64,000 nucleotides of DNA, taken from positions 7,998,001 to 8,062,000 of the forward strand of contig NZ_JARUMJ010000001.1 in assembly GCF_036898465.1 (NCBI RefSeq). The letters are read 5' to 3'. A program made the position numbers and the translations under genes. The DNA comes from Streptomyces sp. B21-105 (GTDB lineage Bacteria; Actinomycetota; Actinomycetes; Streptomycetales; Streptomycetaceae). The notes under the pieces were generated by a model. It was given only the letters and a program-made list of their open reading frames with translations, was not told where the DNA came from and ran no database searches. Positions 26,535 to 33,761 of the stretch are shown in pieces. The first letter of the stretch is position 1. Each line of letters begins with the position of its first letter.

Positions 26535-26554
26535 CTTTGAGAGCGCTCTCAAAG
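26535..26554. promoter_or_regulatory. LacI-type operator upstream of the GH16 gene
   Basis: CTTTGAGAGCGCTCTCAAAG is a 20-base perfect palindrome. Its core GAGAGCGCTCTC has the central CG and G/C-rich arms of LacI-family sites such as the CebR box (TGGGAGCGCTCCCA) that controls cellulose genes in Streptomyces. It is 51 bases upstream of the glucanase ATG and so overlaps the expected promoter. Confidence 0.8.
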
Positions 26555-26778
26555 TGCGCCCAATGTGCTCTCCGTCCCGGGGACCGTCAAGACTTGTAGC
26601 GAAGAAACTCCTTCCCTGCCAAGGAAGTTCAGGGCGTGAACCACGCAAACGTGTGAAACCGCGCCGCCCGGACCGCAATCGCCGCCCGGAACTGAGGCGC
26701 TCCCCGCACCCCGACGGCCTGCGGGCACACCCGGACGCACGAGACGGCGCGGTTGGGTTGCGTGGGTGGGGGAGTCGG

Positions 26779-27564
26779 TCAGTCTCGGTGGGGTGGTGGC
26801 TGGGGGTGCCAGCCCAGGGCTCGGGAGATGCCTCGGGCGGCGAGGCGGACCGCGGGGGCCAGTACCGGGACCTGGGCGTCCGCGTGCGGGACCACGACCG
26901 ACACGGCGGCGGTCACGTCGCCGTCCGGGCCGCGCACCGGAGCGGCCACCGACAGGGCGTCGTCCGTGACCTGACGGACGCTCACCGCGACGCCCGTGCG
27001 CCGCACTTCGGCCAGCGCCCGGCGCAGCCGCGCCGGATCGGTGATGGTGTGGGCCGTGTAGGACGTCAACGGGCTCGCGCAGTAGGCCTCTTGCAGCTCC
27101 GTGCTGCCGTGCGCCAGCAGTACGAGGCCGACGCCGGTGACGTGCAGGGGCCAGCGGGCGCCCACCCGGATGTGCACGCCGACCGCGGACCGGCCGGACA
27201 GCCACTCGGTGTAGACGACCTCGCTGCCGTCCCGCACCGCCAACTGCACGTTCTCGTGGGTGGCTTCGTACAGGTCCTCCAGATACGGCAGCGCGGCCTG
27301 CCGCAGCGCCAGGCCGCGCGGCGCGAGCGCCGCGATCTCCCACAGCCGCAGCCCCACGTGGTACGTCCCGGACCCGTCGCGCTCCAGTGCGCCCCAGTCG
27401 GTCAGCGCGGCGACCAGTCGGTGGGCTGTGCTGAGCGTGAGGCCGGCGCGGCGGCTGATGTCGGTGAGGGACAGCGCGGGATGCGTGTGGTCGAACGCCG
27501 CCAGCACGGCCAGCAGGCGGTCGGGCGCGGAGCGGGCGTTCGCGGCGAGAGCCGGCCGGTCCAT
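26779..27564 (-). CDS. IclR-family transcriptional regulator
   Basis: A 261-residue IclR regulator. The winged helix-turn-helix lies at about residues 27-75 (LSLTDISRRAGLTLSTAHRL), followed by the IclR effector domain (ATHENVQLAVRDGSEVVYTE, then RQVTDDALSVAAPVRGPDGD). The chosen ATG has GAGGAGG six bases upstream; longer readings add a low-complexity leader. It lies 76 bases after the marR-type gene on the same strand. IclR proteins often govern aromatic acid pathways (for example PcaR and PobR), so it may control the nearby hydroxycinnamate or vanillate genes, but this is positional inference. An unexplained 220 bases separate it from the GH16 gene. Confidence 0.87.
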   Translation of the reverse strand: MDRPALAANARSAPDRLLAVLAAFDHTHPALSLTDISRRAGLTLSTAHRLVAALTDWGALERDGSGTYHVGLRLWEIAALAPRGLALRQAALPYLEDLYEATHENVQLAVRDGSEVVYTEWLSGRSAVGVHIRVGARWPLHVTGVGLVLLAHGSTELQEAYCASPLTSYTAHTITDPARLRRALAEVRRTGVAVSVRQVTDDALSVAAPVRGPDGDVTAAVSVVVPHADAQVPVLAPAVRLAARGISRALGWHPQPPPHRD

Positions 27565-27640
27565 CGGGTCCTCCTCACGGCAGCGGGCTGACGGGGTCGG
27601 GTCCGCCGGTGGGACGGTTCCCGGGGGAGGGCTCACCGCG

Positions 27641-28102
27641 TCAGGCGAGCCCGTCCTCGGCGATCCGCAGCAGCAGGGCGTGCAGCGCGTCACGTTCGGC
27701 CGGGGCGAGCGGGCCGAGCAGTTCGTTCGTCACTCGCAGGCCCGCCTCGTCGGTGCCGCGCAGGAACGCGCGGCCGTCCCCGGTGAGGACGACGATCCTG
27801 CTGCGCCGGTCGTCGGGGGAGGGGCGGCGCTCGGCGAAGCCCAGCTTCTCCAGGTCGTCGACCAGGCCGACGATCGCGCTCGGGTCGTAGCCCAGCCGGG
27901 TGCTCAGCTCCCGCTGGAGCGCGCCCTCGGAGGTGGCGAGGAAGCGCAGCACCGCGTAGTGGCGCAGCCGCAGCCCCGACTCCTGGAGGAACGTGTTGAA
28001 GAGCTGACCCGAGCGCAGCCCCAAGCGGTAGAGCAGGTAGCCCGTGTCGGCGTGCAACGCGCGCATCCACGGCTCGTCACCGTCGATCGGGGCGGCGTTC
28101 AC
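27641..28102 (-). CDS. MarR-family regulator, CouR-like
   Basis: A 153-residue winged-helix repressor. The DNA-binding core is LQRELSTRLGYDPSAIVGLV followed by the wing RRPSPDDRRSRIVVLTGDG (about residues 60-110). The GTG at 28102 is chosen because AGGA lies 7 bases upstream; the frame continues open but Pro/Thr-rich beyond it. It is divergent from a four-gene operon that matches the Rhodococcus cou genes, where the MarR repressor CouR responds to p-coumaroyl-CoA, and it shares the arrangement couR-divergent-operon. Probably it represses both directions through the imperfect palindrome near 28234-28258. Confidence 0.85.
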   Translation of the reverse strand: MNAAPIDGDEPWMRALHADTGYLLYRLGLRSGQLFNTFLQESGLRLRHYAVLRFLATSEGALQRELSTRLGYDPSAIVGLVDDLEKLGFAERRPSPDDRRSRIVVLTGDGRAFLRGTDEAGLRVTNELLGPLAPAERDALHALLLRIAEDGLA

Positions 28103-28233
28103 TGCGTTGTCCTGGCGGGCGATGGCGGGCTCCCTGGTCTCGGTGGTCGGTGGGTCGGTGGTCGGTGGTCTCGGTCCCCTCCCGGGGCGGTTCGTCGTAC
28201 AGATTTCAGCATGCCGCACGTACAGGAGGACAA

Positions 28234-28258
28234 CAACTATTGACGACGACAATTATTG
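28234..28258. promoter_or_regulatory. Possible MarR operator
   Basis: CAACTATTG (28234-28242) and CAATTATTG (28250-28258) form an imperfect inverted repeat around ACGACGA. The patch is A/T-rich in a G/C-rich intergenic region and sits 52 bases before the SDR start, suitable for repressing that promoter. Confidence 0.5.
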
Positions 28259-28309
28259 CTCTTAGCTTCGATATAGGAAGCCGCACCCCCCATGTGAAGG
28301 GACACCGTC

Positions 28310-29227
28310 GTGCCCAGCATCGATCTGACCGGCAAGGTCGCCGTCGTCACCGGCAGCGGCCGAGGCCTCGGCCTCGCCTACGCGCACGCCCTGGCCGCCC
28401 ACGGCGCGGCCGTCGTCGTCAACGACGTCGACGAGGAGGTCGCCGAGCAGGCCGTGAAGTCCCTCGTCGAGGCGGGCGGCAGGGCCGTCGCCGAGGTGGT
28501 CCCGGTCGGCACGACCGAGGCCGCCGAGCGGCTGGTGAACCGGGCCGTGGAGGAGTTCGGGCGGCTCGACATCCTCGTCACCAACGCGGGCATCCTGCGC
28601 GACAGGGTGCTGTGGAAGATGACCGACGACGACTTCGACGCGGTGATCGCCACGCACCTCAAGGGCACCTTCACCTGCGCCCGCGCCGCCGCGGTGCGGA
28701 TGCGGGAGCAGGGCGAGGGCGGCACGCTGATCCTCGTCGGCTCGCCGGCCGGCCAGCGCGGCAACTTCGGCCAGACGAACTACGCGGCCGCCAAGGCGGG
28801 CATCGCCGCGTTCGCCCGGACCTGGTCGATGGAGCTGGGCCGCGCGAACATCACCGTCAACGCGATCGTCCCGGTGGCCGCCACCGCGATGACCGAGACC
28901 ATCCCCGCGTTCGCCCCGTACGTCGAGGCCCTGAAGAACGGCGAGCCGTTCCCGGACTTCCTGCGCAAGGGCGAGGGCTTCGGCACCCCCGAGGACTGCG
29001 CGGCGCTGGTGCCCTTCCTGGCCTCCGAGGCCGCCCGGGGCGTCACCGGCCAGGCCATCGGCATCGGCGGCGACAAGGTGGCACTCTGGTCGCATCCGCA
29101 GGAGATCCGCACGGCCTACGCCGACGGCGGCTGGACGCCCGAGACGCTGGCCGACGTCTTCCCGACCTCGGTCGGCGCCGAGCTCCAGACGGTCGGCGTC
29201 CCGGCCCCGAAGTTCCCGGAGGCCTGA
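28310..29227 (+). CDS. SDR-family dehydrogenase, CouN-like 3-hydroxyacyl-CoA dehydrogenase
   Basis: A 305-residue short-chain dehydrogenase. The cofactor loop is VVTGSGRGLGLAYAHAL, the NAD-selective acidic residue is in NDVDEE, the NAG motif is TNAGILRD, and the catalytic pair is YAAAK (about residues 160-164) with a serine in GSPAG. The C-terminus is longer than usual (PQEIRTAYADGGWTPETLAD). It heads an operon SDR-amidohydrolase-acyl-CoA ligase-MaoC. By comparison with Rhodococcus couN it should oxidise the beta-hydroxy group of a hydroxyphenyl-hydroxypropionyl-CoA. GTG start with AAGGGA upstream. Other beta-oxidation substrates remain possible. Confidence 0.85.
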   Translation: MPSIDLTGKVAVVTGSGRGLGLAYAHALAAHGAAVVVNDVDEEVAEQAVKSLVEAGGRAVAEVVPVGTTEAAERLVNRAVEEFGRLDILVTNAGILRDRVLWKMTDDDFDAVIATHLKGTFTCARAAAVRMREQGEGGTLILVGSPAGQRGNFGQTNYAAAKAGIAAFARTWSMELGRANITVNAIVPVAATAMTETIPAFAPYVEALKNGEPFPDFLRKGEGFGTPEDCAALVPFLASEAARGVTGQAIGIGGDKVALWSHPQEIRTAYADGGWTPETLADVFPTSVGAELQTVGVPAPKFPEA

Positions 29228-29230
29228 CCC

Positions 29231-30115
29231 ATGGCGACCATCGACGTCGGGGAACTCGTCGCGATCGACGTCCACACCCATGCCGAGGTGTCCTCCAAGG
29301 GCCACTCCTCGCTCGACGACGACCTGCACGACGCGTCCTCCGCCTACTTCAAGGTCGAGGGCAAGCGCAAGCCCACGCTCGAGGAGACGGCCAGCTACTA
29401 CCGTGAGCGGAAGATGGCCGCCGTGATCTTCACGGTGGACGCCGAGTCCGCCACCGGTACCGCGCCCGTCCCGAACGAGGAGGTCGCCGAGGCGGCCGCC
29501 GCCAACGCCGACGTCCTCATCCCCTTCGCCTCCATCGACCCCTTCCGGGGGAAGGCGGGCGTGAAGCAGGCCCGCCGCCTGGTCGAGGAGTACGGGGTGA
29601 AGGGCTTCAAGTTCCACCCCAGCATCCAGGGCTTCTTCCCCAACGACCGCGCGGTGGCGTACGACCTGTTCGAGGTCATCGAGGAGACGGGGACCATCGC
29701 CCTGTTCCACACCGGCCAGACGGGCATCGGCGCCGGAGTCCCGGGCGGCGGCGGCATCAGGCTCAAGTACTCCAACCCGCTGCACGTCGACGACGTCGCC
29801 GCCGACTTCCCGCACCTCAAGATCATCCTGGCGCATCCGTCGTTCCCCTGGCAGGACGAGGCCCTGGCCGTCGCCACCCACAAGCCGGGCGTGCACATCG
29901 ACCTGTCCGGCTGGTCTCCGAAGTACTTCCCGCCGCAGCTCGTGCAGTACGCCAACACGCTGCTGAAGGACAAGGTCCTCTTCGGCTCCGACTTTCCCGT
30001 ACTCACCCCCGACCGCTGGCTCGCCGACTTCGACAAGCTGACGATCAAGGACGAGGTGAAGCCGAAGATCCTCAAGGAGAACGCCGCCCGTCTGCTCGGG
30101 CTGACCACACCGTAA
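29231..30115 (+). CDS. Amidohydrolase_2 family protein, CouO-like
   Basis: A 294-residue TIM-barrel metallohydrolase. The metal ligands are visible: HTH in IDVHTHAE, His in GVKGFKFHPSIQGF, His in KIILAHPSFPW and the terminal Asp in FGSDFPV. The family includes decarboxylases and C-C hydrolases; in Rhodococcus the equivalent CouO is proposed to cleave the beta-ketoacyl-CoA hydrolytically. Here it would release acetyl-CoA and an aromatic acid. The start is 3 bases after the SDR stop with GGAGG inside the end of that gene, so translation is coupled. Assignment rests on gene order as well as family. Confidence 0.82.
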   Translation: MATIDVGELVAIDVHTHAEVSSKGHSSLDDDLHDASSAYFKVEGKRKPTLEETASYYRERKMAAVIFTVDAESATGTAPVPNEEVAEAAAANADVLIPFASIDPFRGKAGVKQARRLVEEYGVKGFKFHPSIQGFFPNDRAVAYDLFEVIEETGTIALFHTGQTGIGAGVPGGGGIRLKYSNPLHVDDVAADFPHLKIILAHPSFPWQDEALAVATHKPGVHIDLSGWSPKYFPPQLVQYANTLLKDKVLFGSDFPVLTPDRWLADFDKLTIKDEVKPKILKENAARLLGLTTP

Positions 30116-30127
30116 GGGGCGTGGACA

Positions 30128-31633
30128 ATGCGCAACGAGGGACTGGGGTCCTGGCCCGCCCGCCGGGCCCGCAAGACCCCGCACCGCACCGCCCTGGTCC
30201 ACGGCGGGCAGTCGACGGACTACCGCACCCTGCACGCCCGCACCACGCGCCTGGCGCACGCCCTGCGCGCCCGGGGCGTGCATCGCGGCGACCGCATCGC
30301 CTACCTGGGCCCCAACCACCCCTCCTACCTGGAGACCCTGTTCGCCGCCGGCGCGCTCGGCGCGGTCTTCGTCCCCCTCAACACCCGCCTCGCCGGTCCC
30401 GAGATCGCTTACCAGCTCGCCGACTCCGGGGCCAAGGCCCTCGTCTACGGGCCCTCGCACGCGGGCCTCGTCGCCGGACTGCCCGGGCACACGGACGTCC
30501 GGACGTACCTCGAGGTCGGCGCCGAGTACGAGCAGGCGCTCGGCTCGGCGCCTGACGAGCCCATCGACACACCGGTCGCCCCCGACGACACCTGCATCAT
30601 CATGTACACCTCGGGGACCACCGGCCGCCCCAAGGGCGCGATGCTCACCCACGGCAACCTCACCTGGAACGCGATCAACGTCCTCGTCGACACCGACCTC
30701 GTCGCCGACGAACGCGCCCTCGTCTCCGCGCCGCTGTTCCACACGGCCGGACTGAACATGCTGACCCTGCCGGTGCTGCTCAAGGGCGGCTGCTGCGTCC
30801 TCGTCGAGGCCTTCGACCCGGAGGCCACCCTCGGCCTGATCGAGCAGCACCGGATCACCTTCATGTTCGGGGTGCCGACGATGTTCGACCAGGTCGCCCG
30901 GCATCCGCGCTGGGCCGCCGCGGACCTGTCCTCCCTGCGCATCCTGACCTGCGGCGGCTCCCCTGTGCCCTCGCCGCTCATCGCCGCCTACCAGGAACGC
31001 GGTCTGACGTTCCTCCAGGGCTACGGCATGACCGAGGCCTCGCCCGGCACGCTCTTCCTGGACGCCGAGCACGCCGTCAGCAAGGCGGGCTCGGCGGGCG
31101 TCCCGCACTTCTTCAGCGACGTGCGGGTCGTCCGGCCGGACCTTGCCCCCGTGGAGACCGGCGAGACCGGCGAGGTCGTGGTCCGCGGTCCGCACGTCAT
31201 GCCCGGCTACTGGGGGCTGCCCGAGGAGACGGCCACGGCCTTCGCCGACGGCTGGTTCCGCAGCGGGGACGCCGCCCGGGTCGACGAGGACGGATACGTG
31301 CACATCGTCGACCGCATCAAGGACATGATCATCTCGGGCGGGGAGAACATCTACCCCGCCGAGATCGAGGACCTGCTGCTGGCCCACCCCGACATCGTCG
31401 AGTGCGCGGTCATCGGCGTCGCGGACGACAAGTGGGGCGAGGTGCCGCGCGCGGTCGTCGTGCCCCGCGAGGGCGGCACGCTCGACCCCGACCAGGTGCT
31501 GGCCTCGCTGGCGGGCCGGCTCGCCAAGTACAAAATCCCCAAGTCGGTGGTGATCGCGGACGAACTTCCGCGCACCGCCTCCGGCAAGCTCCTCAAGGCC
31601 CGGGTGCGCTCCCGCTTCGGCACCGACTCCTGA
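30128..31633 (+). CDS. AMP-dependent acyl-CoA synthetase, CouL-like
   Basis: A 501-residue ANL-superfamily ligase with all expected motifs: the P-loop YTSGTTGRPKGAMLTHG (about residues 159-175), YGMTEASPGT near 299, the hinge RIKDMIISGGENIYPAEIED near 397-416 and the catalytic lysine in ASGKLLKARV at the C-terminus. It should adenylate a carboxylic acid and load it on CoA. As third gene of the cou-like operon the likely substrate is p-coumarate, ferulate or caffeate. It starts 12 bases after the amidohydrolase stop. Confidence 0.9.
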   Translation: MRNEGLGSWPARRARKTPHRTALVHGGQSTDYRTLHARTTRLAHALRARGVHRGDRIAYLGPNHPSYLETLFAAGALGAVFVPLNTRLAGPEIAYQLADSGAKALVYGPSHAGLVAGLPGHTDVRTYLEVGAEYEQALGSAPDEPIDTPVAPDDTCIIMYTSGTTGRPKGAMLTHGNLTWNAINVLVDTDLVADERALVSAPLFHTAGLNMLTLPVLLKGGCCVLVEAFDPEATLGLIEQHRITFMFGVPTMFDQVARHPRWAAADLSSLRILTCGGSPVPSPLIAAYQERGLTFLQGYGMTEASPGTLFLDAEHAVSKAGSAGVPHFFSDVRVVRPDLAPVETGETGEVVVRGPHVMPGYWGLPEETATAFADGWFRSGDAARVDEDGYVHIVDRIKDMIISGGENIYPAEIEDLLLAHPDIVECAVIGVADDKWGEVPRAVVVPREGGTLDPDQVLASLAGRLAKYKIPKSVVIADELPRTASGKLLKARVRSRFGTDS

Positions 31634-31690
31634 CCTTCTCCCTTCGAGCAACTCCCCGTAGCTGAGCAACTTCCCTGTGAGGAACGGTAT

Positions 31691-32146
31691 ATGAGCATCA
31701 ACGTCAACGGCCTGGACGAGCTGCGGAAGCTGTCCGGCAGCGACCTGGGCACCAGCGAGTGGATCGAGGTCACCCAGGAGCGCATCGACACGTTCGCCGA
31801 CGCGACCGGGGACCACCAGTGGATCCACGTGGACCCGGAGAAGGCAGCGGCAGGACCCTTCGGAGCGCCGATCGCCCACGGGTACCTGACCCTCTCCCTC
31901 TTCATCCCCCTCTTCACCGAGCTGCTGGACGTCCAGGGCGTCACGACCAAGGTCAACTACGGGCTGAACAAGGTCCGCTTCCCCTCGCCGGTCAAGGTCG
32001 GCTCGCGGATCCGTCTCGTCGCCAAGCTGACCGACGTCGAGGACGTCCCGGGCGGGGTGCAGATCACCGTCGACGGGGCGATCGAGATCGAGGGGGGCGC
32101 GAAGCCCGCGGCCGTGCTGCAGAGCCTGTCGCGGTTCTACGCGTGA
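31691..32146 (+). CDS. MaoC-like enoyl-CoA hydratase, CouM-like
   Basis: A 151-residue single hot-dog-fold protein. The hydratase-2 motif is complete: ATGDHQWIHVDPEKAAAGPF with the catalytic Asp and His, followed by GAPIAHGYLTLSLFIPL. It adds water across a 2,3-enoyl-CoA double bond. In the Rhodococcus cou pathway CouM hydrates hydroxycinnamoyl-CoA, which suits the neighbours here. RBS GAGGAA stands before ATG. The 57-base gap from the ligase gene has no clear terminator, so it is probably still in the same operon. Confidence 0.88.
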   Translation: MSINVNGLDELRKLSGSDLGTSEWIEVTQERIDTFADATGDHQWIHVDPEKAAAGPFGAPIAHGYLTLSLFIPLFTELLDVQGVTTKVNYGLNKVRFPSPVKVGSRIRLVAKLTDVEDVPGGVQITVDGAIEIEGGAKPAAVLQSLSRFYA

Positions 32147-32246
32147 GCCGACGCCGTCGCGCCGTCGCACCGCCGTGCAGCGGAAGGGCGGTTGAGCCGT
32201 TGAGTCGTTGCACCGTGGCGTCGTAGCAGCTGACATGGTGGGGACC

Positions 32247-32273
32247 CGCGCGGCCGTCGTGGCCGGCCGCGCG
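32247..32273 (+). terminator. Hairpin after the MaoC gene
   Basis: CGCGCGGCC at 32247-32255 pairs with GGCCGCGCG at 32265-32273 across a 9-base loop. It lies 100 bases after the MaoC stop and 58 bases before the GH4 start, so it may separate the cou-like operon from the glycosidase gene. Confidence 0.5.
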
Positions 32274-32331
32274 ACCCGCCCCTCCTCCGGGCGGCGGGCG
32301 TCGAGGCGGTTCCGGCAGGAGAGGTGCAGGC

Positions 32332-33669
32332 GTGAAACTGACCATTCTGGGCGGCGGCGGGTTCCGGGTGCCGCTCGTGTACGGCGCACTCCTGACGGAC
32401 CGCGGCGAGGGGCGCGTCACCGACGTCGTCCTGCACGACCTGGACGACGGCCGGCTGCGGGCTGTCGCCCGGGTGCTCGCGGAGCAGGCCGCCGCAGTGC
32501 CCGACGCCCCCCGGGTCACCGCCACCACCGACCTCGACGAGGCCCTGCGCGGCGCCGACTTCGTCTTCTCCGCGATCCGCGTCGGCGGCCTCGAGGGCCG
32601 GGCGAACGACGAGCGGGTGGCCCTGGAGCAGGGCGTCCTAGGCCAGGAGACGGTCGGCGCCGGAGGCATCGCCTACGGTCTGCGGACGGTCCCCGTCGCC
32701 GTCGACATCGCCCGCCGGGCGGCCCGTCTCGCCCCCGACGCCTGGGTCATCAACTTCACCAACCCCGCGGGGCTCGTCACCGAGGCCATGTCCCGCCACC
32801 TCGGCGACCGCGTCATCGGCATCTGCGACTCGCCGGTCGGCCTCGGCCGCCGTATCGCCCGGGTCCTCGGCGCCGACCCGAAGCAGGCGTGGATCGACTA
32901 CGTCGGCCTCAACCACCTCGGCTGGGTCCGCGGCCTGCGGATCGCCGGCCGCGACGAGCTCCCGAGGCTGCTCGCCGACCCCGACCTGCTCGGCTCCTTC
33001 GAGGAGGGCAAGCTCTTCGGCGTCGACTGGCTGCGGTCCCTCGGCGCGATCCCCAACGAGTATCTGCACTACTACTACTTCAACCGGGAGACCGTCCGCG
33101 CCTACCAGCAGGCCGAGAAGACCCGCGGCGCCTTCCTCGCCGACCAGCAGGCCCGCTTCTACGAGGAGATGCGCGACCCCGGCGCGGCGGCCCTCGCCGC
33201 CTGGGACCGCACCCGCGCCGAACGCGAGGCCACCTACATGGCCGAGAACCGGGAGAGCGCGGGCGCCGGCGAACGCGACGCCGACGACCTCTCCGGCGGC
33301 TACGAGAAGGTCGCCCTCGCCCTGATGCGGGCCATCGCCCGCGACGAGCGCACGACGCTCATCCTGAACGTCCGCAACCAGGGCGCCCTGTCGGTGCTGG
33401 ACGCCGACGCCGTCATCGAGGTGCCCTGCCTCGTGGACTCCGGCGGCGCCCACCCGGTGGCCGTCGCCCCGCTGCCCGAGCACGCCACCGGGCTGGTGTG
33501 CGCGGTCAAGGGCGTCGAGCGCGAGGTGCTCGCCGCCGCCGGGTCCGGCTCCCGGGCGACGGCCGTCAAGGCGTTCGCGCTGCACCCGCTGGTCGACTCG
33601 GTGAACATCGCCCGCAAGCTGGTGGAGGGCTACACCGACGTCCACCCGGGGCTGGCGTACCTTAAGTAG
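32332..33669 (+). CDS. GH4 glycosidase (6-phospho-beta-glucosidase type)
   Basis: A 445-residue NAD- and metal-dependent glycosidase of family GH4. The N-terminal dinucleotide site is KLTILGGGGFRVPLVYGAL. Conserved family elements follow: INFTNPAGLVTEAM, the metal/catalytic cysteine in GICDSPVGLGRRI (about 164) and histidine in YVGLNHLGW (about 194). GH4 enzymes use transient oxidation at C3. Many act on 6-phosphosugars, but actinomycete members near ABC or GH38 genes may act on unphosphorylated glycosides, and no PTS genes are present here. GTG start. It is 92 bases before the GH38 gene and may act with it on a heteroglycoside. Confidence 0.88.
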   Translation: MKLTILGGGGFRVPLVYGALLTDRGEGRVTDVVLHDLDDGRLRAVARVLAEQAAAVPDAPRVTATTDLDEALRGADFVFSAIRVGGLEGRANDERVALEQGVLGQETVGAGGIAYGLRTVPVAVDIARRAARLAPDAWVINFTNPAGLVTEAMSRHLGDRVIGICDSPVGLGRRIARVLGADPKQAWIDYVGLNHLGWVRGLRIAGRDELPRLLADPDLLGSFEEGKLFGVDWLRSLGAIPNEYLHYYYFNRETVRAYQQAEKTRGAFLADQQARFYEEMRDPGAAALAAWDRTRAEREATYMAENRESAGAGERDADDLSGGYEKVALALMRAIARDERTTLILNVRNQGALSVLDADAVIEVPCLVDSGGAHPVAVAPLPEHATGLVCAVKGVEREVLAAAGSGSRATAVKAFALHPLVDSVNIARKLVEGYTDVHPGLAYLK

Positions 33670-33670
33670 C

Positions 33671-33703
33671 CCCACCGGGGGGAAAGCGCTTTCGCCCGGT
33701 GGG
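33671..33703. promoter_or_regulatory. Nested palindrome: GAAAGCGCTTTC inside a hairpin
   Basis: CCCACCGGG (33671-33679) pairs with CCCGGTGGG (33695-33703), and the enclosed GAAAGCGCTTTC (33682-33693) is itself a 12-base palindrome with the central CG of LacI-family operators. It starts just after the GH4 stop and lies 59 bases before the GH38 ATG, so it may be an operator, an attenuator or both. Confidence 0.65.
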
Positions 33704-33761
33704 CGCAGCACCCCCGCCCCGGGCCTACCCGCACTTCGTGGTCCCTCTCTGGAGATTCCCC

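Noticed and set aside
28262..32389. Very long open frame on the minus strand opposite the cou-like operon
   Set aside because: It is the mirror of G/C-rich codons. The plus-strand genes have complete family motifs, while the antisense translation is Gly/Val/Asp/Arg-rich without any motif.
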